Positions 8,452-18,526 of a DNA stretch of 64,000 nucleotides are shown here, piece by piece. Below the pieces are notes generated by a model. It did not search any database. It was not told the origin of the DNA and saw nothing but the letters and a program-made list of their open reading frames with translations. This DNA comes from Echinicola sp. 20G (GTDB lineage Bacteria > Bacteroidota > Bacteroidia > Cytophagales > Cyclobacteriaceae): assembly GCF_015533855.1 (NCBI RefSeq), contig NZ_AP024154.1:1119001-1183000 (forward strand). Direction: 5' to 3'. Position numbers and translations under genes: made by a program. Every line of letters starts with the position of its first letter. The stretch's first letter is position 1.

Positions 8452-9618
8452 ATGTCAACAAGAAAAGGTATTCTTCCTCTCATTGTAATCGCCCAGTTTT
8501 GCTGCACCTCTCTTTGGTTTGCGGGTAATGCCGTGATGAGAGACTTACTGCTCAATTTCCACCTTGGAGCTGAAACGCTTGCACACCTCACTTCAGCTGT
8601 GCAGTTTGGTTTTATTCTGGGAACATTACTTTTCGCTTTCTTCAATATCTCAGACAGGTTTTCGCCATCGAGGGTTTTCTTAAGTTGTGCCCTTTTGGGA
8701 GGTGTTTTCAACCTTGGAATACTATGGTCAAACAATACACTGATCAGTTTAATCGCATTTAGGTTTCTAACTGGGTTTTGCTTGGCAGGGATTTACCCGG
8801 TAGGAATGAAAATCGCTTCGGATTATTTTGATAAAGGACTAGGAAAATCACTTGGTTTTTTGGTAGGGGCTTTGGTTTTGGGAACAGCCTTTCCTCATTT
8901 TCTAAAAGCTTTCTCATTTGGATTGTCATGGGCATATGTCATCATTTTTACTACAGGTCTCGCTATTGTTGGCGGTTTGATGATAGGGATTTTCGTCCCC
9001 GATGGTCCTAATAGGCAAGCCGCTGCTAAAGTAGACTTTAATATTGTATTCAATGTTTTCAAAAAACCTGATTTTAAAGCAGCAGCAATAGGTTACTTTG
9101 GACATATGTGGGAGCTTTATGCCTTTTTGGCATTTATTCCTGTGATCCTATCTGCTTATAAAACCATCCACCTTTCCGCCTCTTTTGGAATTTCCTTATG
9201 GTCATTTATTATCATTGGCATTGGGGCTTTGGGCTGTGTGACTGCTGGCTACCTTTCTGTGAACAATGGAGCAAAAAGGATCGCCTCTAAAGCATTAGGT
9301 TCATCTGGACTTTGCTGTATATTTTCTCCATTAGCATTTTTCCAGCCATCTCCGGTTGTATTCCTACTTTTTTTGATCTTTTGGGGATTCACAGTCGTAG
9401 CAGACTCACCACTTTTCTCGAGCCTTATTGCCCAAAATGCACCTTCCACAAACAAAGGAACGGCCCTAACTATTGTCAATTGTATTGGCTTCGCTATTAC
9501 CATTTTCAGTATTCAGCTCCTCAATTTCCTTCACAAAGCATTCTCCCCATCCTATATTTTCATTTTCTTAGCAATTGGGCCAGTGTTGGGTTTATTGGCA
9601 CTATGGAAAAGAAAATGA
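8452..9618 (+). CDS. MFS transporter
   Basis: A 388-residue integral membrane protein with about 12 predicted helices in two halves, the standard major facilitator layout. The loop after helix 2 is degenerate (ISDRFSPSR), and helix 4 carries R-F-L-T-G-F-C-L-A-G-I-Y-P. The charged central loop lies around residues 185-200. It resembles nitrate/nitrite- or sugar-phosphate-type MFS proteins in its first half, but the substrate cannot be assigned. It follows the TfoX-N gene by 39 bases and is followed by an AT-rich 200-base spacer without a clear terminator. Confidence 0.85.
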   Translation: MSTRKGILPLIVIAQFCCTSLWFAGNAVMRDLLLNFHLGAETLAHLTSAVQFGFILGTLLFAFFNISDRFSPSRVFLSCALLGGVFNLGILWSNNTLISLIAFRFLTGFCLAGIYPVGMKIASDYFDKGLGKSLGFLVGALVLGTAFPHFLKAFSFGLSWAYVIIFTTGLAIVGGLMIGIFVPDGPNRQAAAKVDFNIVFNVFKKPDFKAAAIGYFGHMWELYAFLAFIPVILSAYKTIHLSASFGISLWSFIIIGIGALGCVTAGYLSVNNGAKRIASKALGSSGLCCIFSPLAFFQPSPVVFLLFLIFWGFTVVADSPLFSSLIAQNAPSTNKGTALTIVNCIGFAITIFSIQLLNFLHKAFSPSYIFIFLAIGPVLGLLALWKRK

Positions 9619-9818
9619 ACTTTTAGAAACCACTGTTTTTTCTTCACTCCAAATATCAAATGGTATTTTATAAAACACCTTTCTAACCTATTTAAACTCT
9701 TTATTAGGATACAAAACTTAGTAAAAATTTTGTCTTTTTAGTTTAAGTTTATTTAAAATTTATTATTTTTAGTAAACATTTCTTATAATGTCTTTCAAAA
9801 TCTACCCTCTACCTTTCA

Positions 9819-10430
9819 ATGTCATTGCTTCACACTAACATATCAGATTCAAAAATCAATTGCTCTGAGCAGTGGTGGGTAGACTTAATCAATGGAGATA
9901 AATCTGGATTAGAAGCAATCTATGACTATTATGTTGATGACCTATATCGGTATGGAATGGCCATTAATAACAATAATAGCCTAATCAAAGACTGTATTCA
10001 AGAAGTGTTTATTAGCCTCTGGAAGTATCGAAACAACTTAAAAAAAGGGGTAAATGTCAAGAGCTACCTTTACAGGTGCCTCAGCAATAAAATTCAAAAA
10101 GAGATCGTAAAGGATCGTAAAAAATTCCATTCCAACAGCATTGAGAATTTTGAATATTTATTTTTGGTGGATTCATGTGAAAAGAAGATGATTGATAAGC
10201 AACTTCTATCTGAACTACAGCAAAAATTATCTACTGGAATTACTTCCCTACCTGATAGACAAAAGGAAGTAATCCACTTGCTGTTTTTTGAAAACAAAAC
10301 CTATGAGGAAGTTTCCAATATCATGAGCATCAACCTTCGCTCAGTTTATACCCTGGCTTGGAAAGCCATCAGTAAATTAAAGAAACTTATCGCAGCCATA
10401 TCTTTATTACTTTTCGCTTGCAATTTTTAA
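9819..10430 (+). CDS. FecI-type ECF sigma factor of locus A
   Basis: A 203-residue ECF sigma-70 factor of the type expanded in Bacteroidota. Region 2 (about residues 25-95) includes Y-D-Y-Y-V-D-D-L-Y-R and D-C-I-Q-E-V-F-I-S-L-W. Region 4 (about 135-190) has LPDRQKEVIHLLFFENKTYE split by the helix-turn-helix. The last 15 residues are strongly hydrophobic (LIAAISLLLFACNF), which is unusual for a cytoplasmic protein but recurs in the second sigma factor of this window. FecR, SusC, SusD and a sulfatase follow, so it probably drives that locus when the SusC receptor signals through FecR. Confidence 0.92.
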   Translation: MSLLHTNISDSKINCSEQWWVDLINGDKSGLEAIYDYYVDDLYRYGMAINNNNSLIKDCIQEVFISLWKYRNNLKKGVNVKSYLYRCLSNKIQKEIVKDRKKFHSNSIENFEYLFLVDSCEKKMIDKQLLSELQQKLSTGITSLPDRQKEVIHLLFFENKTYEEVSNIMSINLRSVYTLAWKAISKLKKLIAAISLLLFACNF

Positions 10431-10601
10431 TCACAATCCCTTCAGCAGCCATACAAACCCTTGCTAATTAATTGAATTTTTAATGCACTAATTCTACTCA
10501 AAACCACTAAAAATGAGGTTTTGAAAATATTTCTCTATTTTTTTTAAAATCGAAGGATAACTTTTTTCGATTACTGACTTATATAATTGAATCACTTAAT
10601 T

Positions 10602-11690
10602 ATGAATAAATCTGAATTTTCAGTAGAAGATTTTGCTTTGGACCCTAGTTTCAGAAAGTGGGTTATAAGCGCTAATCGTGAATTGGATGCCGAGTGGGAT
10701 GCCTATCTGGCAAAGCACCCACATAAGGTCAAAGATGTCATGCTTGCCAGAAGATTATTGGAAAACATGTCCGAAAAAACCTCCAATATCTCTTTACTGG
10801 ACAAAAATGAAATATGGGAAAATATCGATCAGGAAATCAGCGATGAGGACCACAGGCAACGGTTTGAAAAAGCAAAAATAATTCCTATCAGTAGCACTTC
10901 AATCATTAATAAACATCGAGACAGATCGTTCAACCGTTCCAAACATCAATGGAGAAGAGTGGCAGGAATCTTACTAATTTGCCTGACAATAAGCATCTTA
11001 GCAAATGTATTTCAAACTTTAGATGATGAAGAACCCATAAAGGAAATCTCTTACATGGAGTACAGTACTCCGCCTGGGCAAAAATCCACTGTCAACCTAA
11101 GTGATGGTTCAGAAGTCATCTTAAACTCAGGCAGTAAAATCCGTTTTGAAAAGAATTTCAATTCAGGTACGCGAGAGATTTATTTGGATGGAGAAGCTTT
11201 CTTTGATGTAGCCAAAGACATTACAAGGCCTTTTTTGGTACACACTGGAAAGACCACCACCAAAGCCTTGGGGACTTCATTTAATATCAAATCCTATGCG
11301 GGAGAAACAAGGGCAATTTCCTTGGTGACGGGCAGAGTAGTGGTATCGGATAGTACTTCTAGCAGGAAAGTATATCTAAAATCCGGTGATGCCGTGAAGC
11401 TAAACCAAGAAACAAGAGAAATGTCCCTGTATCGATTTGACAGAGATCTATCCATTGGTTGGATGGAAAAGAAAATAATATTCAAAGAAACGCCTCTTTT
11501 AGAGATGGTGCGGACACTTGAAAACTGGTATGGAGTGGAAATTTCTATCGACCATAAGCCGAAAACCAATTTATTAGTCTCAGGGGAATTTGAAGATGAA
11601 AGCCTATCCAATATTCTAAATGGTTTGAGTTATACTGCCCGCTTTAGTTACGAAATAAAAGGAAATGAAATAAAAATAGATTTTAAATAG
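10602..11690 (+). CDS. FecR family anti-sigma factor of locus A
   Basis: A 362-residue protein. An N-terminal cytoplasmic region, a single membrane helix at roughly residues 122-142 (GILLICLTISILANVF) and a periplasmic FecR domain follow in that order. The FecR core contains Y-S-T-P-P-G-Q-K-S-T-V-N-L-S-D-G-S and the block LDGEAFFDVAKD. The C-terminal part (LEMVRTLENWYGVEI) resembles the STN-interacting DUF4974 region. It should hold the upstream sigma factor inactive until the STN domain of the next-door SusC receptor signals. The ATG at 10602 is preferred over an upstream TTG. Confidence 0.92.
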   Translation: MNKSEFSVEDFALDPSFRKWVISANRELDAEWDAYLAKHPHKVKDVMLARRLLENMSEKTSNISLLDKNEIWENIDQEISDEDHRQRFEKAKIIPISSTSIINKHRDRSFNRSKHQWRRVAGILLICLTISILANVFQTLDDEEPIKEISYMEYSTPPGQKSTVNLSDGSEVILNSGSKIRFEKNFNSGTREIYLDGEAFFDVAKDITRPFLVHTGKTTTKALGTSFNIKSYAGETRAISLVTGRVVVSDSTSSRKVYLKSGDAVKLNQETREMSLYRFDRDLSIGWMEKKIIFKETPLLEMVRTLENWYGVEISIDHKPKTNLLVSGEFEDESLSNILNGLSYTARFSYEIKGNEIKIDFK

Positions 11691-11743
11691 CACTGCCTAT
11701 GACTGTAGATTAATCCACTAAAATTCTAATACGAAGAAAAAAG

Positions 11744-11817
11744 AATCCGAAGCTGCGCCAACAGCCTCGGATTGCATAAGGTATCTGGACAATGAACGAC
11801 CAAATCCACATCCAGAT
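11744..11817 (+). promoter_or_regulatory. Two consecutive hairpins between fecR and susC (locus A)
   Basis: Hairpin 1: AATCCGA-GCTG (11744-11755) pairs with CAGC-TCGGATT (11762-11773) with one mismatch and a 6-base loop. Hairpin 2: ATCTGGA (11783-11789) pairs with TCCAGAT (11811-11817). Neither is followed by a T-run, so they look more like RNA processing, stability or attenuation elements than terminators. They lie in the 177-base gap before susC. Confidence 0.5.
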
Positions 11818-11867
11818 GATGTTGTATCAAACCGATTATCAATCAATTCAATTAACATCATAAATAT

Positions 11868-14800
11868 ATGAACAAAAGAATACTTATTCATTTAACCTAC
11901 ATGACAAAGCTCTTTATTTATGCTTTTGTGATTCAGGCGATGTCGATGAGTTTACTATGGGCCAATGAAGTAAAGTCCCAAGTAAAAAGCATCGAAGAAG
12001 TCCAAGTAAAGGTAGGCTTCAAAAACGCTACCTTAAAGGAAGCATTTTCAAGTATAGAAAAAGCTTCAGGGTTTAATTTTGTCTATACCAATAAAGAGAT
12101 CAAAGAGGCTGGGATCATTTCAATTAATGCCCAAAACAGAAGTCTCTATGATCTTCTTATAGATATTGCAAACCAAACCAGCCTGCAATTTAAGCAAGTC
12201 AACCAAAATATTCACGTACAAAAATCCAAAAACCAAAAAGCGCAATCTGAAAATATGGTTGTTGTGGCAGATGTTACCATCAAGGGTACGGTAGTGGACC
12301 ACGAGGGAGAACCGCTTCCGGGTGTGACAATCACCATACAGGGTACGACAAGGGGTACTGTCACAGACATAGACGGAAACTATTCTATAACCGTTCCAGA
12401 AGGCTCCCAGCTTTTATTTTCTTTCATTGGTTATAAAACTCAAACAATACCTGTTGGTAACAACAGTGAAATCAATGTAAGCATGGAAGAAGATGAACAA
12501 TCTCTTCAAGAGGTAGTGGTCGTAGGGTATGGGACACAAAAAGTAACCAACCTAACAGGAGCTGTAGATGTAGTTGATGGTCAAGCATTGGAAAACAGAC
12601 CATCTCCTTCAGTTTCCCAATTGCTTCAAGGTACATCTCCCGGGCTGACTTTTGGAGTTGGCAATAATGGTTTCCAACCTGGTGCCAACATGAATATCCA
12701 AATCAGAGGGATGGGATCCATAAATGGAGGACAACCCTATGTAATTATCGATGGGATTCCAGGTGACATGAACCGACTTAATCCAAATGACATTGAGTCC
12801 ATTTCTGTATTAAAAGATGCTGCCGCTTCAGCCATCTATGGTGCAAGAGCTCCTTATGGAGTAATTGTCATTACAACCAAGTCAGGTAGAGGTAAATTGA
12901 AAGCAACTTATTCAGGGAGTGTTTCTGTGGCTAGCCCTCAAAATCTTCCCAGTATGTTGAATTCATATACCCATGCAAAAGCAATTAACGAAGCAGGAGT
13001 CTATGGAGCTGGAGGAAGGTTCTTCAGGGATGGCATCATTGATAATATCCTAGCTTTCCAAGCTGGAGACTATGATTTTATCCGATCTAACGCCAACTTT
13101 CCAGCAGACGCTACGCACTTTGAAACCACACCAAATCCAAACAATCTCAACCAATGGGGCTTTAATCAATTTGGAAATGCTAACAGAGACTGGTTCGATG
13201 AATATTTCGGCACTGGTTTTATTCAAAAACATGATCTAAGTATTTCTGGTGGAACAGAGCAAACTTCCTATTACTTCTCTGCAGGCTTATTTGGACAAGA
13301 AGGCGTGCTTAATTATGGTACAGATACTTTTGACCGGTATAATATCATGGGTAAAATCACTACTTCCATCACGGACAATTGGGATTTTACCTATCAACCA
13401 CGTTTCTCTAAGCAAGTCAGAGAAATTCCAAACATGGACCGTCAGGGTTCTTATGATTTGATTTTCCATCAGATTGCGAGAACCATGCCTACTAATGCCT
13501 TATATGATGGATTTGGAAATATTATGATCCAATCCAAAATCCCATGGGTAAATGATGCTGGTACCGACGTTACTGAAACAATAGAAAATTGGCATAATTT
13601 CTCCTCTGACTTAAGGCCACTGGAAGGATGGACCATCCATGCTGATTTTGCCATGAGAAATGTGGATCAATTGTACAGAAGCAAAGAGCTAACTGTATAT
13701 GACCATTTGGTTGATGGTACAGTTGTACCTAGTGGAAATACAGTACCCAGTAATGTAAGAAGTACACATTACAGCAACCTTTACTGGACAACGAACATTT
13801 ATAGTTCCTATGACTTTAACATTGGGGAAGATCATAATCTCAAGTTTATGGCCGGAACCCAATTTGAGCGTACAAGAAATAGGAATTTGACTGGATTCAG
13901 AACAAATATTCTCGTTCAGGATGTGCCATCATTAAATACTGCTGATGGTGAAATCCAGATGAATGAAGGGCTTGTAACTTATAGCACCCAAGGTTATTTC
14001 GGAAGGCTTAATTATAACTATAAAGAAAAATACCTTCTGGAAGCCAATGCTAGATACGACGGTACTTCTCGGTTTAGAGAAGGAAATCGTTGGGGATTCT
14101 TTCCTTCTTTCTCAGTAGGATGGAACTTGGATAAAGAAGCATTCTGGGATCCTATCAGCAAAACAGTGAATACTTTTAAACTGCGAGGTTCATGGGGAGA
14201 ACTAGGAAATCAAAATGTTTCTCCTTATCAAGATTTGTTATTGATTCCGCTTTCTGGAAATGCAGTAAACTGGATTTTTGATGCTGGTGGATCACGGCCT
14301 ATCGGATATGCGGGCACTCCTTCTTTGGTCAGTAATGACCTAACATGGGAAACTGCCAGAACCATAGATATTGGAACGGACATGTCTTTCTTGAACAAGA
14401 GACTAAAAGTGGTATTTGATTGGTTTGAAAGAACCACATTCGATATGATTGGTCCTGTACAACCGGCCCCTGGTGTATTGGGATCGTCAGTTCCCCAAAC
14501 CAATAATGCTACTTTAAGAGCCAGAGGTTGGGAAAGCACCATCACATGGAATCAAACAACATCTAGCGGATTCACCTATAGTGTTGGCTTCAACATCTTT
14601 GATAGCAAAGCTGTTATTACCAAATACTCCAATCCCAACGGCGTACTTAGTAGCTGGTACGAAGGTAGAGAGCAAGGTGAAATCTGGGGTTATACGGCAC
14701 ATGACCTTTATCAAACACAAGAAGAAATTGATGCTTATACGGAAGCTGTTGACCTCTCTGACATAACAGGCCTGGCATGGAATACTGGTGATGTGAAATA

Positions 14801-15434
14801 CCTTGATATCAATGGAGACGGTAGTGTTGACAATGGTTCCAATACCTTAGAAGATCATGGAGACTTGAGCATCATCGGTAATAGTACTCCTCATTACCAA
14901 TTTGGATTAAATTTAAATGCAGCTTACAAAGGCTTTGATTTATCCATGATTGTAAGAGGAGTTGGCAAGCGTGACTTGTGGTTTGGATCTGGGGAAAATA
15001 TCTTCTGGGGTTTCAGAACTGGTAACCAGTCCTCTCTTTTCGAAGATCACTTGGATTACTTCAGAGACCAACCTGGGGATGTGTACACTGGTGTTTATGA
15101 AGGAGATGCTAACATTAATATGGACGCATACTTCCCCAGACCTTATATTAACAATGCCCAGAACAATAAGAACAGGCTGACTAGTACCAGGTATCTACAA
15201 AATGGCGCTTACCTCAGAATCCAAAACTTGCAAGTGGGCTATACTTTACCAGACGAAGTATTGGACAAACTTCACCTTAGCAACATGAGGGTTTATTTCT
15301 CAGGAGAGAACTTATTCACTTTCTCAAGTCTACCTGTAGGGGTTGACCCAGTTGCAGTGAGTAGCTCATGGGGTGTGGGTAAAACCTACGGAGCGGATAG
15401 AATTCTATCTTTTGGATTACAGGTTTCTTACTAA
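11868..15434 (+). CDS. SusC-type TonB-dependent receptor with STN domain (locus A)
   Basis: An 1188-residue outer-membrane importer. After the signal sequence, an STN domain (about 43-115; NATLKEAFSSIEKASGFNFVY region) is present, which marks receptors that signal to FecR. A CarboxypepD-reg-like domain follows (about 135-210; GTTRGTVTDIDGNYSI), then the plug (about 215-330; EVVVVGYGTQK, IQIRGMGSINGG, VIIDGIPGD, SVLKDAAASAIYG) and a beta-barrel ending in ILSFGLQVSY. It imports oligosaccharides with its SusD lid, powered by TonB. The sigma/FecR pair upstream and the sulfatase downstream suggest a sulfated glycan. Confidence 0.95.
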   Translation: MNKRILIHLTYMTKLFIYAFVIQAMSMSLLWANEVKSQVKSIEEVQVKVGFKNATLKEAFSSIEKASGFNFVYTNKEIKEAGIISINAQNRSLYDLLIDIANQTSLQFKQVNQNIHVQKSKNQKAQSENMVVVADVTIKGTVVDHEGEPLPGVTITIQGTTRGTVTDIDGNYSITVPEGSQLLFSFIGYKTQTIPVGNNSEINVSMEEDEQSLQEVVVVGYGTQKVTNLTGAVDVVDGQALENRPSPSVSQLLQGTSPGLTFGVGNNGFQPGANMNIQIRGMGSINGGQPYVIIDGIPGDMNRLNPNDIESISVLKDAAASAIYGARAPYGVIVITTKSGRGKLKATYSGSVSVASPQNLPSMLNSYTHAKAINEAGVYGAGGRFFRDGIIDNILAFQAGDYDFIRSNANFPADATHFETTPNPNNLNQWGFNQFGNANRDWFDEYFGTGFIQKHDLSISGGTEQTSYYFSAGLFGQEGVLNYGTDTFDRYNIMGKITTSITDNWDFTYQPRFSKQVREIPNMDRQGSYDLIFHQIARTMPTNALYDGFGNIMIQSKIPWVNDAGTDVTETIENWHNFSSDLRPLEGWTIHADFAMRNVDQLYRSKELTVYDHLVDGTVVPSGNTVPSNVRSTHYSNLYWTTNIYSSYDFNIGEDHNLKFMAGTQFERTRNRNLTGFRTNILVQDVPSLNTADGEIQMNEGLVTYSTQGYFGRLNYNYKEKYLLEANARYDGTSRFREGNRWGFFPSFSVGWNLDKEAFWDPISKTVNTFKLRGSWGELGNQNVSPYQDLLLIPLSGNAVNWIFDAGGSRPIGYAGTPSLVSNDLTWETARTIDIGTDMSFLNKRLKVVFDWFERTTFDMIGPVQPAPGVLGSSVPQTNNATLRARGWESTITWNQTTSSGFTYSVGFNIFDSKAVITKYSNPNGVLSSWYEGREQGEIWGYTAHDLYQTQEEIDAYTEAVDLSDITGLAWNTGDVKYLDINGDGSVDNGSNTLEDHGDLSIIGNSTPHYQFGLNLNAAYKGFDLSMIVRGVGKRDLWFGSGENIFWGFRTGNQSSLFEDHLDYFRDQPGDVYTGVYEGDANINMDAYFPRPYINNAQNNKNRLTSTRYLQNGAYLRIQNLQVGYTLPDEVLDKLHLSNMRVYFSGENLFTFSSLPVGVDPVAVSSSWGVGKTYGADRILSFGLQVSY

Positions 15435-15452
15435 TCAAAAACTCAAAAAGAC

Positions 15453-17168
15453 ATGAAGAAAATACAATATATAGCTGGAATGTTATTGCTTTCCCTTGGA
15501 ATGGTTTCATGCGAGGATTTTATAGATAATCCACCAGAGGATCAAATTGCTGTCAATGACTTTTTCAGAACTAGTAATGACATAGAGAATTATGTAAAGA
15601 AATATTACACTGAGTTCCCTACGCATGGTAGTGCTAACCAGCCTATCTCAGAGAACAACTCAGATAATCTGGTTGTCAACACACCAAATGCTGTATTGCA
15701 TGGTACCAGAGCACCTAGGAATGGACAGTGGACCAGTGAGTGGGCTGATATCAGAAGTATCAATATCTTATTTGATAACTTGGACAATATAGAAGATGAT
15801 CTAAGCAGCTACAGTCAGTTTTTGGGAGAAGCCTATTATTTCAGAGCCTATTTCTACTTTAGAATGCTCGAAGATTACGGGGATCTTCCTATTTATGATC
15901 ACCAGCTTTTCCCTGGAGATGAAGCGCTATTGGATCCAAGGTCGCCACGCACTGCAGTAGCTGATTTTATCTTGGCGGACTTGGACAATGCTATTCAATA
16001 TTTGGGTACCCGCTCTTCCGTGGGCAACTCAAGACTAAATAGAGAGACCGCACTGGCTTTTAAGAGTCAAATAGCTTTGTTTGAAGGTTCATGGCAAAAA
16101 TACCATGCAGGCACTGAGTTTGCCACCTCGGGTGCAGACCCTAATAAATACTTCCAGCAATCTGTTGAGGCTGCCGAAGAATTGATGAATGGTGATTATA
16201 CCATAGGGCTATATAATACTGGAAACCCCGAATCAGACTACTATACTTTATTTGGACTGGACAATATGTCGAATGTCAACGAAGTATTGTTTTATAGAAT
16301 AGCCAGTACTGCAGAACAGCTCGGACATGAACTTCAATTCTACACGACGAGAAGAACTAGAGATATGGCCATTACTTGGTCATTGGTTTCATCATACCTG
16401 GCCAAGGATGGACAACCTTATGACTACATGGGTTTGGCAGAAAGTGCCAAAGGAAATAACTTCTTGACTCAAATCGCCAATGATTGTGATCCAAGACTAC
16501 ATGCAACCGTATGGACCCCTGGAGACCTCAGGGTAGCCAGTGCTGGTCAAATCTTTGATAAGCCTTTTATCGACGGAGGATCAGAAGAGTCCTGCGTGAC
16601 AGGCTTTCAGGTAAAAAAATTCTCTAATCCTTATTCCTCTGGGGCAGGAGCTGACTTTGGAGGTTATAGTCAAACAGGAAGAATTTATTTCAGGTATGCA
16701 GAAGTTTTGCTAAACTATGCAGAAGCATTGTATGAACTAAACGGTACCATTGCTATTGATGAGCTGAATATGATCAGATCAAGAGCTGGTATGCCTGAAT
16801 TTACAGTAATTCCTCAATCTGCTTATGGAGATAACTTATTGGATTATGGGTATGCCATCGATGATGCTCTCTATGCTATCCGAAATGAAAGAAGAGTTGA
16901 ATTAGCACTGGAAGGTCAAAGAATCAATGACTACCGGAGATGGGCAGCCCATGAACTTTTCCAGGGTCAGCGACCATTAGGCTACCCATTTGATCAATCA
17001 GAATTTCCTAACTTTACAGCTAAAGTCAATCAAGATGGCTTATTAGATTATTTCCAAACCGAAATGCCTAATGGTTATGGTTTTAGAGATGGACAGGATT
17101 ACCTGATTTCAATTCCAAGTGATGAAATAGTACTTAACCCCAATTTGGAGCAAAATCCTAATTGGTAA
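15453..17168 (+). CDS. SusD-type glycan-binding lipoprotein (locus A)
   Basis: A 571-residue RagB/SusD protein. The lipobox GMVSC places the lipidated Cys at residue 20. The N-terminal SusD-like region (F-I-D-N-P-P-E-D-Q, then LGEAYYFRAYFYFRMLEDYG) and the C-terminal RagB block (RRVELALEGQRINDYRRW, then LNPNLEQNPNW at the end) are complete. It forms the hinged lid over the SusC barrel and captures oligosaccharides at the cell surface. It begins 18 bases after susC. A terminator-like hairpin follows before the sulfatase gene. Confidence 0.95.
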   Translation: MKKIQYIAGMLLLSLGMVSCEDFIDNPPEDQIAVNDFFRTSNDIENYVKKYYTEFPTHGSANQPISENNSDNLVVNTPNAVLHGTRAPRNGQWTSEWADIRSINILFDNLDNIEDDLSSYSQFLGEAYYFRAYFYFRMLEDYGDLPIYDHQLFPGDEALLDPRSPRTAVADFILADLDNAIQYLGTRSSVGNSRLNRETALAFKSQIALFEGSWQKYHAGTEFATSGADPNKYFQQSVEAAEELMNGDYTIGLYNTGNPESDYYTLFGLDNMSNVNEVLFYRIASTAEQLGHELQFYTTRRTRDMAITWSLVSSYLAKDGQPYDYMGLAESAKGNNFLTQIANDCDPRLHATVWTPGDLRVASAGQIFDKPFIDGGSEESCVTGFQVKKFSNPYSSGAGADFGGYSQTGRIYFRYAEVLLNYAEALYELNGTIAIDELNMIRSRAGMPEFTVIPQSAYGDNLLDYGYAIDDALYAIRNERRVELALEGQRINDYRRWAAHELFQGQRPLGYPFDQSEFPNFTAKVNQDGLLDYFQTEMPNGYGFRDGQDYLISIPSDEIVLNPNLEQNPNW

Positions 17169-17179
17169 TATAACACCTT

Positions 17180-17210
17180 AAGGGGAGACCAAAGGTTTCC
17201 CCTTATTTTT
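17180..17210 (+). terminator. Terminator-like hairpin between susD and sulfatase 2
   Basis: AAGGGGAgACC (17180-17190) pairs with GGTtTCCCCTT (17194-17204), loop AAA, followed by ATTTTT. It lies 11 bases before the sulfatase start, so it may lower rather than stop readthrough. Confidence 0.75.
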
Positions 17211-17221
17211 AAAAAACAATT

Positions 17222-18526
17222 ATGAGGACATTACTGCTGTTACTATTTCTTTGCTTTACTCTAAAAAGCCAAGCCTTTCAAACTTCTAATGATAGAAGAC
17301 CAAATATCATCCTGATTATGGCTGATGACTTAGGCTTTGAAACCCTTGGAATTAATGGTAGTGAAAGTTATGAGACTCCTCACCTAGACATGATGGCAAA
17401 AGCGGGAATGAATTTTACCCAGTGCTACTCTATGCCCCTTTGTACGCCCAGCCGGGTGCAACTCATGACAGGAAAGTATAATATCCGAAACTACATTGGT
17501 TTTGGCTTATTGGATCCAAATGAACAGACTTTTGGTGATTATCTAAAAGAAGCGGGCTATGATAATTTTATCGCCGGTAAATGGCAACTATATGGAAATA
17601 ACCACCAAAGACAATTGGCGGGAAACAGAGAAGGCTCACTGCCAGAAGAAACTGGTTTTGAGGATTATTGCCTCTGGCAAGTCAAACAGCTTGGAAGCAG
17701 GTATAAAGATCCTCTACTCAGCAGTCCAGAAGGAGACAAAGTATATGAAGGAGAGTTTGGCCCGGACATATTTGTAGACCAAATTATTGACTTCATAGGT
17801 CAAGAACGCCAAAATCCATTTTTTGTCTACTTCCCTATGGCACTAACCCATGACCCTTTCGTTCCCACGCCAGACAATCCCAGCTTTTCTACTTATGATG
17901 CCAAAAGTAAAACCAATGACCCACAATATTTTAAGGAGATGGTTCACTACATGGACAAACTCATTGGAAAAATTATCAGTGCAGTAAATCAAAATGCAGA
18001 AAACACCTTGGTCATTTTTATTGGTGATAATGGAACAGATCATGATGTGACTTCTGTACAAAACGGTTTAAAAGTCACAGGCGACAAAGGACACACTACA
18101 CTGGCAGGTACCCATGTGCCCATGATTGCCTATTGGAAGGATAAAATCAAAGCAGATCAGGTTAACCAGAACCTTATTGACTTTACTGACTTCGTCCCCA
18201 CACTACTGGATGTGTCAGGTTATAAAAAGAGTGAAAGACCATTTACAGATGGTATAAGTTTTTACCCACAACTTCTCAATCAAAAGGCTCAGGAAAGACA
18301 ATGGGTCTATTGCTACTATGACCCAAATTGGGGAAACTTTGAAAAAAGCATATTTGTACATGATCAAAAGTGGAAGCTTTACGAAAATGGTAGCATTTAT
18401 AATCTCCAAGAAGACCCACTTGAAAAAGCACCATTGGATAAATCAAGCTTAAATAAAAAAACGCTTAGAAAGATAACAACATTCCAAAAAGTACTTGATC
18501 AATTTACCACTGCAGAAAGTCATTAA
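17222..18526 (+). CDS. Sulfatase 2 (Cys-type, secreted; locus A)
   Basis: A 434-residue S1-family sulfatase with a signal peptide (about 1-18, ending SQA). A-D-D-L-G is at residues 34-38, and the core C-T-P-S-R has the formylglycine Cys at residue 74, followed by VQLMTGKYN. AGKWQLYG near residue 118 replaces the more usual GKWHLG, and FIGDNGTD near residue 265 supplies further metal ligands. It lies directly downstream of the sigma/FecR/SusC/SusD genes, so it probably desulfates the glycan imported by locus A in the periplasm or at the surface. Its expression may be tuned by the hairpin just upstream. Confidence 0.92.
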   Translation: MRTLLLLLFLCFTLKSQAFQTSNDRRPNIILIMADDLGFETLGINGSESYETPHLDMMAKAGMNFTQCYSMPLCTPSRVQLMTGKYNIRNYIGFGLLDPNEQTFGDYLKEAGYDNFIAGKWQLYGNNHQRQLAGNREGSLPEETGFEDYCLWQVKQLGSRYKDPLLSSPEGDKVYEGEFGPDIFVDQIIDFIGQERQNPFFVYFPMALTHDPFVPTPDNPSFSTYDAKSKTNDPQYFKEMVHYMDKLIGKIISAVNQNAENTLVIFIGDNGTDHDVTSVQNGLKVTGDKGHTTLAGTHVPMIAYWKDKIKADQVNQNLIDFTDFVPTLLDVSGYKKSERPFTDGISFYPQLLNQKAQERQWVYCYYDPNWGNFEKSIFVHDQKWKLYENGSIYNLQEDPLEKAPLDKSSLNKKTLRKITTFQKVLDQFTTAESH

